Source of the DNA: Chionis minor
Lineage: Eukaryota; Chordata; Aves; Charadriiformes; Chionididae
Direction of reading: 5' to 3'
NCBI GenBank assembly: GCA_013398295.1
Contig: VZSF01001903.1
Location: forward strand, 1-64,000
Length of the DNA stretch: 64,000 nt
The position numbers and the translations under genes are program-made. Below, piece after piece: positions 38,401 through 48,808 of the stretch (position 1 is its first letter; each line of letters opens with the position of its first letter). The notes under the pieces were generated by a model. It saw nothing but the letters and a program-made list of their open reading frames with translations, was not told where the DNA came from and did no database searches.

Positions 38401-41400
38401 AATCAAATAATAATGAAACCAGGGAAAAACAGGACTTGTTCATGAAGGGCAACGGAGGGTGGGGGGCAACCAAGGCACCAGCAAACAAACCTTATCACTT
38501 TGTCCTTATCACTCTCTACAACTCCCTGAAAGGAGGTTATAGCCAGGTGGGGGTCAATCTCTTCTCCCAAGTAACAAGCGATAGGACAAGAGGAAATGGC
38601 CTCAAGTTGTGCCAGGGGAGGTTTAGGTTGGATATTAGTAAAAACTTCTTTACTGAAAGGGTTGTCAAGCATTGGAACAGGCTGCCCAGGGAGGTGGTGG
38701 AATTGCGGTCCCTGGAGGTATTTAAAAGACGGGCAGACGTGGTGCTGAGGGACATGGTTTAGGGGTGGTTTTGGCATAGGTTTATGGTTGGACTCGATGA
38801 TCTTGAATTTCTCTTCCAACCCAAGTGATTCTATGATTCTATTCTATGAAACCTGATAGACCTAGAGCCGCGAGGCCAATCCCACACTTACACAGAACCC
38901 CCTGCCGTGGGGACACCAACTAACGATGCTCATAGGGACAATGATGCTCAGAGAGACCCTGCTGCTGCTGGGGATGCCCTTTGTGGCAGCAGTGTATTAA
39001 TAGGAACAGCATCATTGGGTTTTCCACCGCAAGCACAAACAACAGCACGGCTTGTTTCCACCGAGGAAGCCTTTGTGTATGGTTATAGTTCCTCAGCACA
39101 AGAAGGGAGGACAGGTTTCCTTTGCTGCTAAGCAGCCGAGGCTTCACCCGGGCTCTGGGGACTTGGCCTTGAAGGGAACAACTGCATGGAGTGGGCAGGA
39201 GAGAGAGGAAGGGGAACCCACTGGGAAGGTGGCACATGCAGAGTGGTTGTTAGTGTGATGCAGCAGTCAGGTGTGGAGGATGGGTGTGCACCCGTCCTTT
39301 GCCTGGAGCGCAGATGGCGTTTGAATTTCCTCCTCTTGTCTGAGAGTGAGTGGTTTGGTCCCCACCGGTGGCTTTTCGGATGAAAAGTGTGGGTTCAGGC
39401 CAAGGTTTTCTGACTGCTTACTTCCCTTTTCAGACCCTCAGTTTGTCAAAGCCACCACGTTAAGGCATGAAGAGCCTCACCAGGACAAGATTTACTACTT
39501 CTTCCGTGAAGACAACCCAGATAAGAGTCCTGAGGCCCCCAGAAACATCTCCCGAGTGGCCCAGCTGTGTAAGGTACCATAGGAACAGTGTATGGTGGAG
39601 AGGCAAGAGTGTTTATGGGGTGGCAAGTGGACGTGCTAGCTCACCTGGTGTTATTGGCACGTGATTTGCCCCCTCTGGCTCAATTCTTTCCTCTGCCACA
39701 GAGTTTGTGTGGGGTAAGGCCGTTTCCTTTGGCCTTCCCATCCTCTGGCTCCCAACTTACCTGTAGGGGAGGGAAAGCCCTGTTCTGTCTTGCTGGGATG
39801 TTAGAGAGGTGCACAATTATTGCAGTGACCAGCATCAAATATACCTCCAAAGCATCCCTGAATTATCCACCCAAGATCCTGGACAGAGTGGGATTTTGTG
39901 TTCTTCTCTGCCAAACCCTGACTCCTTGCTTTCCCTCTCCCCCAGGACGATAAAGGGGGAACCAGTTCGCTCTCTGCTTCCAAGTGGACCACCTTCCTGA
40001 AGGCCAGCTTGATTTGCGTTGACCCAGTCACCAAGGGCAACTTCAACTGGTTGCAAGATGTCGTCTTTGTCCCTGCAAGTAACTGGCGGCACTCCAAAGT
40101 CTATGGGCTCTTCACAAACACCTGGTGAGGATCTTGGCGAAACGGGGAGATGTTCTGTCCCGTGGGCCAAATCCTTTCTTTCTTTCATCTGTCTGGGAGG
40201 CACCTGGGTGGGAAACGGCCGGAGTGGACACGGTCAGCGAAGGCGCGATGCACACAGCCATGCTCCAGCCGCGGAGGTGATGGCCGATGTCACCCTGACC
40301 CTTTCTTTGTCTCATTGCCTGCAGGGGAAGCTCTGCCGTTTGCGTCTATTCCTTTGGGGACATTGACAACGTGTTTCGGACATCCAAACTCAAAGGCTAT
40401 AATGGTCCCAACCCAGAGATCAAGCCTGGGCAGGTGAGTGAGTGAGAAAAGATGCCCACGTGAAGTGGAGAGCTGGTCCCTGCTCTGCCACAGCAGTTGT
40501 CAGAGTAGCTGGCTCAGGTCAGGGGACGGTGCCACCACTGAGCAGCCAGGTGAGAGCTGGGGCAGTGAGGGGGGTGGTAGGCACTGTGGGAAGGATCTGG
40601 AGCTTTGTTGCTGGAAACAAAAGGAGGCTGGATTAAGGTCCAGCACCTTCATAGAAAGCAAGGGGAGACAGGCTCTTACGTGCCTCGGCAAGCAGATGGT
40701 GAGCTCTCCTGTGTGAAGCTGGAGGAGAATGTCTTGCCTTGCGTTTGCTGACCCCGCGGGTTTCACCAAGCCAACCCGCAGCCCAGCCCTGGGGCTGGAG
40801 TCTCCTAAAATGCCCCTTCAGCAGGGGAGAGCGCTGGTAGGACCTGGCACAAGCACGATCACCCCAACCCTGGGGTTGTGTTTATGCCCAAGGCAGGCTC
40901 ATGCATCCTCCTCCGGGCTGAGGTATCCGCGCTGTGCCCTGCCTTGCTCTCCTGCCTCGAGCCTCATACTCAGGGACCCGTCTGACTCTGACGGTGGCTT
41001 TTGTCCCCTCTTGCCGCAGTGCGTTTCCTCTGGACAGCACACCCCAAGCGAGACCTTCAAGATAGCCGACAGCCACCCGGAGGTGGAGGACCGGGTGGAG
41101 CCCCTCTCCCCAACCAAGAGCCCCTTATTCCACAACAAGCACCGCTACCAGAAGATCGGGGTGCACGAGGTCACCGCGGCTGATGGGCGCCGCTACAACG
41201 TGCTTTATCTGGCAACAGGTACTGGGATCCATTCCCTTTGGAGTTCCACAGAATTTGCTTTGCCCTCGAGGGCAGGGAACCCGAGGGAAGCAGAGGAGAC
41301 CTCCAGTGCAGAGCGAAGCAAGGGGCTGGGTTCCCAGCTTGGCATATGTTTGTCAAGCAGAAAAGAGCTGCCAAGTCCCAGTACAGATAAATACATCCGA

Positions 41401-44400
41401 TTTGGCTGCGTAGGCAAAGACAGGCTGAAAGCAGAATCCCAGCCCATGGAATTTACTGAGTTGGAGTGCTTCAGCCTGTGGTAGGTCACAGGCCACGTGT
41501 TTTTAGGGGAAGGGAGGGGCAGCACAGCTCTCCCCAGGTGCAGCTTCACACTGTGAAGCAGAAATCCTTTGCAAAGGGTCCCCGCTCTGTCATCTCCTGT
41601 CCCTGCTTGCTCTAGTGCAGCAGCGCAGATTTCCGGCGAGGCCGGCACCCTCTGGCTGGAGACGTAGCCAGGCCATCCCAGCTGCCGGCGCTCCTGGGCC
41701 AGCCGGAGACGCTGCGGAGCTGGGCCAAGGCAATTCAGCTGCAGGTGGACAGGATGGCAGAGCAAAAAGTTGGTGAGCCGAGTCAGGCAGCTGCCTGGGT
41801 TCCCATGCCGTGCAGCTATTCCAGGGTCCCTAGCCCAGTGCTTCCCTCTCTTGCCTGCCTACTTTTCCCGGGCTCGCTCCCAACAGCACTGCTCAACCCT
41901 TTTGCCGCCACTGCGCTGGGATTTGTTCGCTGGCCCTGGCGGAGGTGCCTTCTGGAGCTTTTGTTGCCTAATGTGTGATTGAGAAAAAGCATGCAGCTCT
42001 CAGTAGGTGGCCCGGGTTGGATTAGGGCCCGGATTGTTCTTGCCGAAAATTTTCGCTTCAGCACAGCTAACGCCTTGCAGAGTCCCACCAGGGCTTGGCA
42101 GGGCAGCTGCCCGCCCTCGAAGGCACAGAGGTATCTGGGGGGGGTTCTAATCCCTGCCTGACCTGGGGTCACAGCTTTCACCTCCCCCTGGTTGAGGGTG
42201 GAGAAAGGGAGCAACTATTTAGGAAGGGGAAACCATGCAAGTACGAAAATAGAGGGTAAATGATGAGGATTCCTGAGCCCTGTTCTGTCAGGAGCTGCCT
42301 TTCCCCACCCCTCCGCCAATCGTTTTCTTAAATCACCAGTTTGGAGCCATTTAACTGGGGAGGGGAGTCAGTTTAACTAGAAAAACAGGCAAAACCGCAA
42401 GTTTTCAGCCTCAGGGGAGCGGTGAGATGATGCTCACACAGGAGCAGGCCGGTGATCAAAGCCGAGCAGAGCTTGAGAGCAGTTGGGTGTTTGGTTTTAT
42501 TTTTGCTCTGAGGATTTTACAGCGCAGCTCATCAAAGCGGGCACAGCCGGGTCCGGAGGGTGACGGGAAATGGGCTCCTCCTGGCTCTTGGCTGGGAGGA
42601 TGAGAAGGCTCTGCTGTGGGAAACGCCACTGCCGGGGGGGCGATTCCCTAGCAGAGCAAGCAGGCTCCTTCTGAGAAAGGTCCTGTCTTCCCAGGGGTGG
42701 CTGGTTTCGGGAATCCGGTCAAGCCCCAGCTCTGCAGAGTGGGTATTGTCTGCCACAGCGAGGGCTGGAGGCAGAGCTGGTTTCCTGCCTGGCTTCCCCA
42801 GCCCCTCTGCCTTGCCTTTCCGCTCTCGGCATGCTTCATCGGGGCTCGCCCCGCTTGCTTTCTTTCTAGACAAGGGATCCATCCACAAAATCGTGGAGCT
42901 GCCGGATGGCGTGCAGAACATCATGGAGCTCCAGGTCTTCCCAAAGAAGGACCCAATCCAATCCATGATGCTGGACCACAAGAGGGTGGGTCTCTCCCTG
43001 CTCCGTAGGAAGGAGAACGGTGGGGTCGGGCTGCAGCTTTAAAAGCAGGCAGCAGGGGAGGCAGGGACTGGTGGTTTAATGACAGCCCCTGGCTCTGGAA
43101 GTAGCCTGTGGGTGGTCCCACAGTGTGCTTTGCTAAATCCTAACGGCTGGGCTGGTGTCCCTGGTCCCGGGGAACTCTCTGCCTCTTCAGGCTGGTGGGC
43201 AAAGGAGCTTTTCTGACATCCCCTCTCCTGGAGGCGAGGGAAGAACTGTTTGCTCCCTGGGTGAAATCTACCCCAGTATCAGAGTGAAGCTGCAGGAGAA
43301 GTGCTAGACTTGGTAAGGTGGCACTGGGACACAGTGCTGGGGTGATCAGCCCCTCTGCTTTCCTCCCGTAGGCCGTGCTGTACGTCGGCTCAACAAATAA
43401 AGTCACGGAGATACCCATGGACATGTGCAAGGTGTATCGCAACAACTGCGACAGCTGCTTGCTGGCGAGGGACCCGTACTGCGGGTGGTTCAACGGGAGT
43501 TGTCAGTCGGTGTATCTAACCCGGTACGTGGCACCGACAGCTTGCTGTTTTCTCCATCGCCTTCCACTGGTTTCTGCCATGTGTGAAATACCCAGACACC
43601 CAGTATTCCCCTTCCTGGCCTGGCACAAAACCTCCCGTGGTTTTGAGGCCATCTTCCCATCGCAGAGAGGGAGACGTGAAGCCCTTGGACTGTGCTGTCC
43701 CCAAAAACTCTGCCTCTACAGGGATTCGTCCCTCCCTGCTCCGGGGAGGGGAGAGATCAATGGGTTTTAAGCCCCCGGCCCCTCTTTTTGCTCTTCGAAA
43801 AGCGTGTAGCTCCGCTGCTTGGGTTGCTGCTCAAAGCGGTCGATTGTGGTGAGCTGCTGGGTCTGGTGTTTGTCATCCACCAGCTGCCCAAGCAGGCGCG
43901 TGGGGTGTGTACCTGTGGAGTAGCAGGTGTTTAAACTTTCCTCCTTATCTGATCTGCTGGAGCGCTGCTTCCCTGACGTTAATGCTTGTTCCTGTCTGCT
44001 AGGGAGTTACGTCAGAACCTGAACCTAGACCCATGGCGAGGAAAGTGCCAAAAGGGGGATATTAAGGAAGGTATGTAAAGCTTTTGAGCGGTAGGTCACT
44101 TATCCGGGGGGTTTTTGGGACAGGGTGAACTGATTCAAGGTCTTTGGACGGGCTCTGCTGGGTGTTGCAACTCATTGCTGGGGAGCTGGGAAGGACCATG
44201 TTGAAACCGAGACGCCAAGCAAGTCTCAGCTTGGCGGTAATCGCTAGATAAGCGTGTTTTGAGCTGGGTGAGAGGGTTTAAACTCGGCATTTACTGATGT
44301 CCCGGGAGGAGTCCCGTGGACTTCACCAGGTGGGGGGAATCCTCGGTTCCTGGACATGCCTGTCTCATCATCCCCCTTCTCAACCTCTTCTAGCAGATGA

Positions 44401-44743
44401 CTATCAGAACATCACAGTCGTCCCGTTCTCCCGCTACTACCTCAACTGTCCCATCGAGTCCCACTATGCCACCTACAACTGGTACCATAACAACAGCCTC
44501 ATCAAGACCTGCAACACCACCCACCCCCAGCAAGACTGCTTCCACTTCATCCAGAACGTGAGCCACGTTCACTACGGCCACTATGTCTGCATCTCGGAGG
44601 AGGATGGCTTCAAGCAGGCGCTGGTGAAGGAGCGACTGGTCCACCAGCTCAGGTTCATGTCCCAGAAGGGCCAGGCCACCATGACGTTCGGCTCTTGGCT
44701 ACAGCTGCTCCTGATGGTGGTACTGGTGGAGCTCTTCCACTGA
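19212..44743 (+). CDS. SEMA7A: SEMA7A, semaphorin 7A, GPI-anchored (fourteen coding exons, 633 aa)
   Basis: Join 19212-19323, 35126-35259, 36158-36208, 36512-36607, 37021-37105, 37658-37768, 39434-39573, 39946-40124, 40325-40433, 41020-41218, 42870-42985, 43372-43523, 44003-44070, 44394-44743: 1902 nt, all GT-AG, in frame. A short hydrophobic signal peptide (about 1-24) leads into a Sema beta-propeller (about 38-460) with the family markers YYFFREDNP and [12 protein letters not shown] domain follows (from Cys463, DPYCGW), then one Ig-like domain (Cys536 to Cys583, YGHYVC), and a C-terminal hydrophobic GPI-addition signal with no cytoplasmic tail. In mammals this membrane-anchored semaphorin signals through beta-1 integrins and plexin C1 in axon growth, T-cell and monocyte responses. 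Length is close to the 666 aa of human; the difference is mostly the shorter N-terminal leader. The RGD site of the mammalian protein reads KDD here. Confidence 0.96.
29690..29935. promoter_or_regulatory. CpG-dense segment with clustered TGAC half-sites
   Basis: CpG density rises sharply here compared with the flanking intron. Within 34 bp (29764-29797) TGAC occurs five times, several as TGACG, the half-site recognised by CREB/ATF and AP-1 type factors. This is a candidate intronic enhancer or alternative promoter; the sequence alone cannot show activity. Confidence 0.35.
31440..32012 (+). mobile_element. CR1 LINE 3' fragment in SEMA7A intron 1
   Basis: Contains the reverse transcriptase C-terminal region still readable over about 100 codons ([45 protein letters not shown]). 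It then runs through the CR1 3' noncoding tail to GTGATTCTGTGATTCTATGAG. The 5' end is truncated. Its last 335 bp are almost identical to the copy at 38507-38848. Confidence 0.93.
32458..32506 (+). repeat. Poly(A) run with an ambiguous base
   Basis: Forty-eight A residues with a single N at 32486. The N marks an unresolved homopolymer in the assembly. No retrocopy or LINE tail precedes it directly, so its origin is unclear. Confidence 0.9.
34660..34880 (-). repeat. Unnamed dispersed repeat, copy B
   Basis: Inverted partner of the copy near 8.7 kb, here in SEMA7A intron 1, less than 300 bp upstream of exon 2. It carries an expanded (AGG)n stretch inside the shared GGAGGAGGAGGAAG block, plus extra sequence between GGAAACGT and GAACTGGCTCTGC. 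The matching blocks keep the same order, which argues against chance low-complexity similarity. Confidence 0.65.
35126..35259 (+). CDS. SEMA7A: SEMA7A exon 2 (residues 38-82)
   Basis: First blade of the Sema propeller: [20 protein letters not shown] and [10 protein letters not shown], with two potential N-glycosylation sites. Joins exon 1 across a 15.8 kb intron; ends in phase 0. Confidence 0.95.
36158..36208 (+). CDS. SEMA7A: SEMA7A exon 3 (residues 83-99)
   Basis: A 51-nt exon, [17 protein letters not shown], carrying the first conserved Sema cysteine. Phase 0 at both ends. Confidence 0.9.
36512..36607 (+). CDS. SEMA7A: SEMA7A exon 4 (residues 100-131)
   Basis: Encodes [20 protein letters not shown] then CAPTCWNL, the classic Sema motif with paired cysteines. 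Phase 0 at both ends. Confidence 0.96.
37021..37105 (+). CDS. SEMA7A: SEMA7A exon 5 (residues 132-159)
   Basis: Encodes a basic stretch ([13 protein letters not shown]) and then [15 protein letters not shown], matching the APFSPDENS strand of mammalian semaphorins. Phase 0 in, phase 1 out. Confidence 0.93.
37658..37768 (+). CDS. SEMA7A: SEMA7A exon 6 (residues 160-196)
   Basis: Encodes [20 protein letters not shown] and [14 protein letters not shown], highly conserved in SEMA7A. Phase 1 at both ends. Confidence 0.96.
38507..38848 (+). mobile_element. CR1 LINE 3' fragment in SEMA7A intron 6
   Basis: Starts abruptly at ATCACTCTCTACAACTCCC and ends with the terminal GATTCTATGATTCTATTCTATG. Same subfamily as the intron 1 copy, sharing the GGGGTGGTTTTGGCATAGG tail; I count about eight substitutions and one indel over roughly 335 bp. 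It is the youngest-looking repeat pair in the window. Confidence 0.94.
39434..39573 (+). CDS. SEMA7A: SEMA7A exon 7 (residues 197-243)
   Basis: Encodes [20 protein letters not shown], then [15 protein letters not shown] and [10 protein letters not shown]. The last codon, AAG, supplies the Lys that stands where mammals have the Arg of RGD. Confidence 0.96.
39946..40124 (+). CDS. SEMA7A: SEMA7A exon 8 (residues 244-302)
   Basis: Begins [20 protein letters not shown] and continues [20 protein letters not shown]. The opening Asp-Asp replaces Gly-Asp of the mammalian integrin-binding tripeptide; flanking residues align without gaps. Phase 0 in, phase 2 out. Confidence 0.96.
40325..40433 (+). CDS. 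SEMA7A: SEMA7A exon 9 (residues 303-339)
   Basis: Encodes [20 protein letters not shown], the conserved propeller strand, and ends [10 protein letters not shown]. Phase 2 in, phase 0 out. Confidence 0.96.
41020..41218 (+). CDS. SEMA7A: SEMA7A exon 10 (residues 340-405)
   Basis: Encodes [20 protein letters not shown], the [19 protein letters not shown] strand and NVLYLAT. Phase 0 in, phase 1 out. The next intron, 41219-42869, is the longest in the 3' half and holds no recognised repeat. Confidence 0.96.
42870..42985 (+). CDS. SEMA7A: SEMA7A exon 11 (residues 406-444)
   Basis: Encodes [20 protein letters not shown] and [19 protein letters not shown], the last propeller blade. Phase 1 in, phase 0 out. 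Confidence 0.95.
43372..43523 (+). CDS. SEMA7A: SEMA7A exon 12, PSI domain (residues 445-494)
   Basis: [19 protein letters not shown] closes the propeller; [19 protein letters not shown] is the cysteine-rich PSI core. Phase 0 in, phase 2 out. Confidence 0.97.
44003..44070 (+). CDS. SEMA7A: SEMA7A exon 13 (residues 495-517)
   Basis: A 68-nt linker exon ([20 protein letters not shown]) joining the PSI and Ig-like domains. Less conserved than its neighbours, but the frame and both splice sites fit. Confidence 0.88.
44394..44743 (+). CDS. SEMA7A: SEMA7A exon 14, Ig-like domain and GPI signal (residues 518-633)
   Basis: Encodes the Ig-like domain ([10 protein letters not shown] to YGHYVC, with NSS, NTT and NVS glycosylation sites) and ends with [18 protein letters not shown]. 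That 18-residue hydrophobic tail is typical of a GPI transamidase signal. The acceptor is a TAGCAG tandem, so residue 518 (Ala) may be optional. Confidence 0.96.
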
Positions 44744-46505
44744 ACACGACAGGACTGTGTTCCCGCCATCCTGGCTGCCGCTGCTCTTCCCGCACTTGCT
44801 GTCTGCTCCCGAGGCGAGATCCCCGTTCTCTTTGTCACTCGTTGGACGCTGATCTTTGACTGTCCCAAAAGGGATCCTGGGCAGCAACCCCTTTGTCTTT
44901 GGCCTTGGTGGCAGAGTCATGGCGAGGAAGATGACCACAGGGCCAGGTGGAGCAGGGTTTGGGGACAGGGCGGGAAGGAGGACCCTAACGCGGGGGGGGA
45001 CTTTAGCTGTACCCAGCAGCGTGAAGGCAGCAGGGTCAGCATCTCCCCGAGCCCACGCTGGTAGCTCTGAACTGGTGATCGTCCTGAGCCTACCCTGGGT
45101 GTGGACATTCTGGGCACTTCTGCCGATGTGCATGCACTGATCCTCAGGGCACGGTGACTCCTCTCTTCGGGAACGCGCATGTGATGAGGAGGAGCAGCCA
45201 GCCCTCGGCCTTTCTCATTGCTTGACCTGTGCTTCGCTCCCAGCGGGGACTGATGGCTCCAAGTTTTTAGTGGCTAATGTCTGTCTGGGTTGGCAAGCAG
45301 CTGGAATGTTCCCAGTGTCACATGCGAGTCCCCTTCTGGTCTGGAGAATTGGGCTCTGGAAGGGTTTTAGGGTTTGGTTTATTTTTTTTTTTTTTTTTAA
45401 TTTTTATTTTTTACAGCTGGCTTTGACGTGGGAGGGAGATTGGGAGCTAGCGCTGGAAACCTGCACGGCAAGGGCAGGCACAAAGTTAGCATTTTGCATG
45501 GAAAAGCTGCGGAAGATGACTAGATTTGAGGTGTGGGGAAGGACAGACCGAAGGGGACAGGAAGGGAAGGTGGAAGCAGAGCCCGAACCAAACCCAGGAG
45601 GCCCTGGAAGGAAGTTTTAAACGCACAAAGCCTCTGCAGGCAGCTAAGGGCATTTATCTGTGGGGAGCAGGCAGTCCCTGCTCCCAGCACCTCTCCTTCA
45701 GGAGAGGGATTGGGCTTCCTCAGGGAAAGGGTCGGCAGGCTGCCGATCTCAGGGCGATGCCGACGGGCTCGGGGAGGGGGGAAGCTGCGGCTGTCCCCCC
45801 CACCTGGAGCAGATCTGCCTCTCTCCCTCGCGTTGAGGGCATGGGGGAGGACCAGGGTTTGCTTCCCTTGGGCTTTGAGGTCTCCGAGCAAGACTAAACT
45901 GTGAAAAACGGGATGCTCTCCCTGCGCCGGTGTGCAAGGGGCCATCCCACACCTTGTCCAAACCTTTCCCAGCCCTCTCGCCCTGCCGAAATGCCCCAGC
46001 CTTGGGCCGTGGAACGGAGCGGGGCGTCGTATCTAATGCTTCCAGTCACCTGGCGCACGGCCCCCTCTTCGTGCCTGCTCGGAGACACTTGGGAGTGTCC
46101 AAGGGGTCTTTTTGGCAAGGGGGAGAGGGGCTGTGTGCCTCTCGTGACCACAGACTACAGACAACAGGCCAGAGCTTCCTACTGCACTACATTTCCAAAA
46201 ACTGCCCCCCCAAATCTAGGATAGAGCTTCTTACATCCCTTCTCAAAGCACTTTAACTTTGTGAACTAACAAATACCTATTTATTATCAACTTGCGGTTA
46301 CTTTACTTATATAATTTTATAATATTATAGAAGGTGGGTTCAAATTAGAGAAGAAGAGAAAAAACAAAACACCGCAACAGCTACCAAAAAAAAAAAAAAA
46401 ATCCAAAAAAACCAAACAAAAAAAAACCCACACCAAACAACCTGCTGGAGGTTGTGACCAAAGTGAAAATGTGATTGCTGGAATAAAGACTGGAAAAGAG
46501 CGGGC
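44744..46505 (+). other. SEMA7A: SEMA7A 3' untranslated region
   Basis: Extends from the stop codon to the first convincing poly(A) signal. It includes a U-rich tract (about 45382-45413), an AU-rich UAUUUAUU element at 46278-46285 within a strongly A/T stretch, and an A-rich run near 46386-46440. The AU-rich octamer is the type bound by TTP/HuR proteins and suggests regulated mRNA stability, an inference only. Confidence 0.65.
46482..46487 (+). terminator. SEMA7A: SEMA7A poly(A) signal AATAAA
   Basis: The first canonical AATAAA past the stop codon that sits after the AU-rich segment. No earlier canonical hexamer is apparent in the 3' UTR. Confidence 0.6.
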
Positions 46506-47559
46506 GAGTACTGGATTTCTCAGCAGGAGCCGAGGCACACTGCAGTGGCTGGGGTCTCCCTGGTCCCTCTTCATCCCCCCCCCCATGTCCTTCTCCTCCA
46601 GGAGCAGCCCCAGCCACCCCTTGTGACCTGGGCTTGCAGCTCCCGCTTCAGCCTGGCACCAGCCAGGAGCAAGAAACCGGGCAAATTCCCCCTGGAAAAA
46701 CCCAAGGAAAAAGGGGGTGTTAGCAGCACCCTGCTCATCACCACCCACTGCCTGCAGAAAGCCAGGGCTATAAATAACGGCGGCAGGTCCTCGTGGGCAC
46801 GGAGCCGTCCCGGCACCTTCTGCCTGCGGCTCTGCCGCAGAGCCGGGGCAGGCATCGCTGCGCATCCCGCTCATCCTTCCCTTTGATGTCGGGAACGGCT
46901 TTTAGGGAGCGTGGGGAAGCGGGTTGCCTGGCTGACAGCCTGTGAAACGGCGCGCGGTGCTGCGCTCGCCCGCTCTCTTTTCGCTGGTTTGGGAGGAAAA
47001 AAATGAGCTGACAGTTGATGGCTGGGGATGGTGTCGGAGCCGGGGGGAAGGGCAGGATGGGATGGAGGGAAGCAGGGAATAGGGATTCAAGCTTTTAAAA
47101 TGTGCCAGCTGAAGCGGGAGAGAACAATATCTTCCCCCTTCTCTTTCAAACCCTCTGTCGAAGCGCTCGGCACAGAACTGTGGCGGCGCTTGGCCCCCTT
47201 TTTCATGGGGCTTTCAAAGGGTCGCGGCTCCATCGGAACTGCCGTTCTCCGCGCTATTCTCTGCACTCCCTGCTGGGCCTGCTCCTGCAGGTAGTGTCGG
47301 AAATATATTTCGGCATCAGCATCCCTGAACTCCAGCCCCGCTTCGCAGCGATGCCCCGGTTTGCTCCTTCTGCAGAGCGTTGGAGGTGCCGGGGGACCAG
47401 CCGGGAGCCCAGGGCTGGTGCCAACGGGCACCTCTGTCCCCTGGGACCTTGAGCTTGAGGTCCCGACCTGGAATTTGCCAGGAGGGTTTTGCCCCCGATC
47501 TGCAGAGGGGAATTGGCAACTGAAAGCGAAAGACCCCCCCTGCTGCCTTTATTTCTTTC

Positions 47560-47910
47560 TTAGCACCGAGTTTGGCAGAAAACTTCCCGCCGGCGCCGGC
47601 AGCATATGCGGTAGCGGCATCTTGACGTAAAGCCGGAGAAACGAGCCCGAAAGGCAGGCGGGTTGCGGCGGAGCTAAAACAAGAAGTGTGATTTCTGGCA
47701 GTTTTTTTTCCCCCCCTCCCTCTCTGCCGCTCAGCGGTGGGAGGAGGCGAGGAGCTCTCCCGGGATGAGAAGGGAGAGAAACCCGGCACCCAGGCGTTAT
47801 CGCTCGGGTGCCGTACGCGGGTGCCGAGACCTTTCCCTTTCCCAGCTCTGTTGCTGCCAAGCGTTCCGTTATCAAATCTATAAAAACCCTCCCTAAAACT
47901 TGAGGCGCCA
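47560..47910 (+). promoter_or_regulatory. CpG-rich cluster with CRE and TATA box, no gene assigned
   Basis: A CpG-dense stretch contains a near-full CRE (TGACGTAA, 47623-47630) and, about 250 bp further, a perfect TATA box (TATAAAAA, 47879-47886). Initiation from it would fall near 47910, close to a 74-codon open frame of unknown meaning. It lies 1.4 kb past the SEMA7A poly(A) signal and 7 kb before CYP11A1. It may be an unannotated promoter, an enhancer or chance. Confidence 0.3.
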
Positions 47911-48048
47911 AAATGTTTCTTTGTGCCTGGGGAGGAGGCGAGCGGCAGGGCCGTGAGCAGCGCTCCAAAGTGATGCTGAATCCCGCCGGGAGTGGGTCGG
48001 AAGCTGCAGGCTGGGGGCATGGGGCTGTGGTAATGCCGTTTCGACTTC

Positions 48049-48112
48049 CCTGCCTCATTTTTCCTGCCCATTTTCCTGCCTCATTTTTCCTGCTCATTTC
48101 CTGCTCATTTTC
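48049..48112 (+). repeat. Short imperfect tandem repeat
   Basis: Four to five copies of a CCTG(C)CTCATTTTT-type unit with small length changes. Downstream of the CpG/TATA cluster; no function suggested. Confidence 0.75.
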
Positions 48113-48808
48113 AAGCAGGTTGAGAGCATGGGACTGAGCGCCGCAGGGACAGCCCTGGATCCCTGGGCAGCATAGAGACTCCCCCCCGGGACCAGCATCT
48201 CCTTCCCCAGCCCTTATCCCTGCTCCCCAGGGAGAGCTGGAACAAAAGATGGAGCTTTTTTGCTGAATTTCCTGAGAAAAGCGGCGAGGAGCGAACATCT
48301 CAGGTGGTGTTTTATTCTGAGCCGTGTTTCCCTGACCGCCGGCTGTTTCCGATGAACACAATGAACCGAAAACCGTGGAGCTGCTGAGCAAATACACACG
48401 CCAAGGTTTTAGCGTGGGCGAAAACCCCAGACCTCGCCGCCCTCACCCTGGCTGTGGCCACATTGTTCCAGCGAGTTATTTTGGGATCTTTCTTTCGGTG
48501 GGAGCGGGCACGCACAGGAAGGCCGAGTACCGTGACGCCACAGTGGCTTCTTTGGGCTTCCTCTGGTGGAGGCGGAGGTGGGGACGGCCGCACGCCTGAA
48601 ACAAAAGGCTTGAGAGCGTTTGATTTTTTTTTTTTTTTCCCCAGCACTGTTTTTGGGGCGCTCTTTCTGCCTCCGACCTTACCATCAGCCTTGGAAGCTG
48701 CCGTGGGAGGAGGGTTTGCTGGGCAGGACAATAGACCCAGGAAATCCTGTATCCGCCTGGATCAGATGCGAGAGCTGGTGAAAAATGCTGCAGTAGCTGA
48801 CGCCTTAG

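Noticed and set aside
47316..48397. Overlapping minus-strand open frames of 251 and 282 codons
   Set aside because: GC-rich, stop-poor DNA with several overlapping open frames, no recognisable domain and no splice-supported extension.
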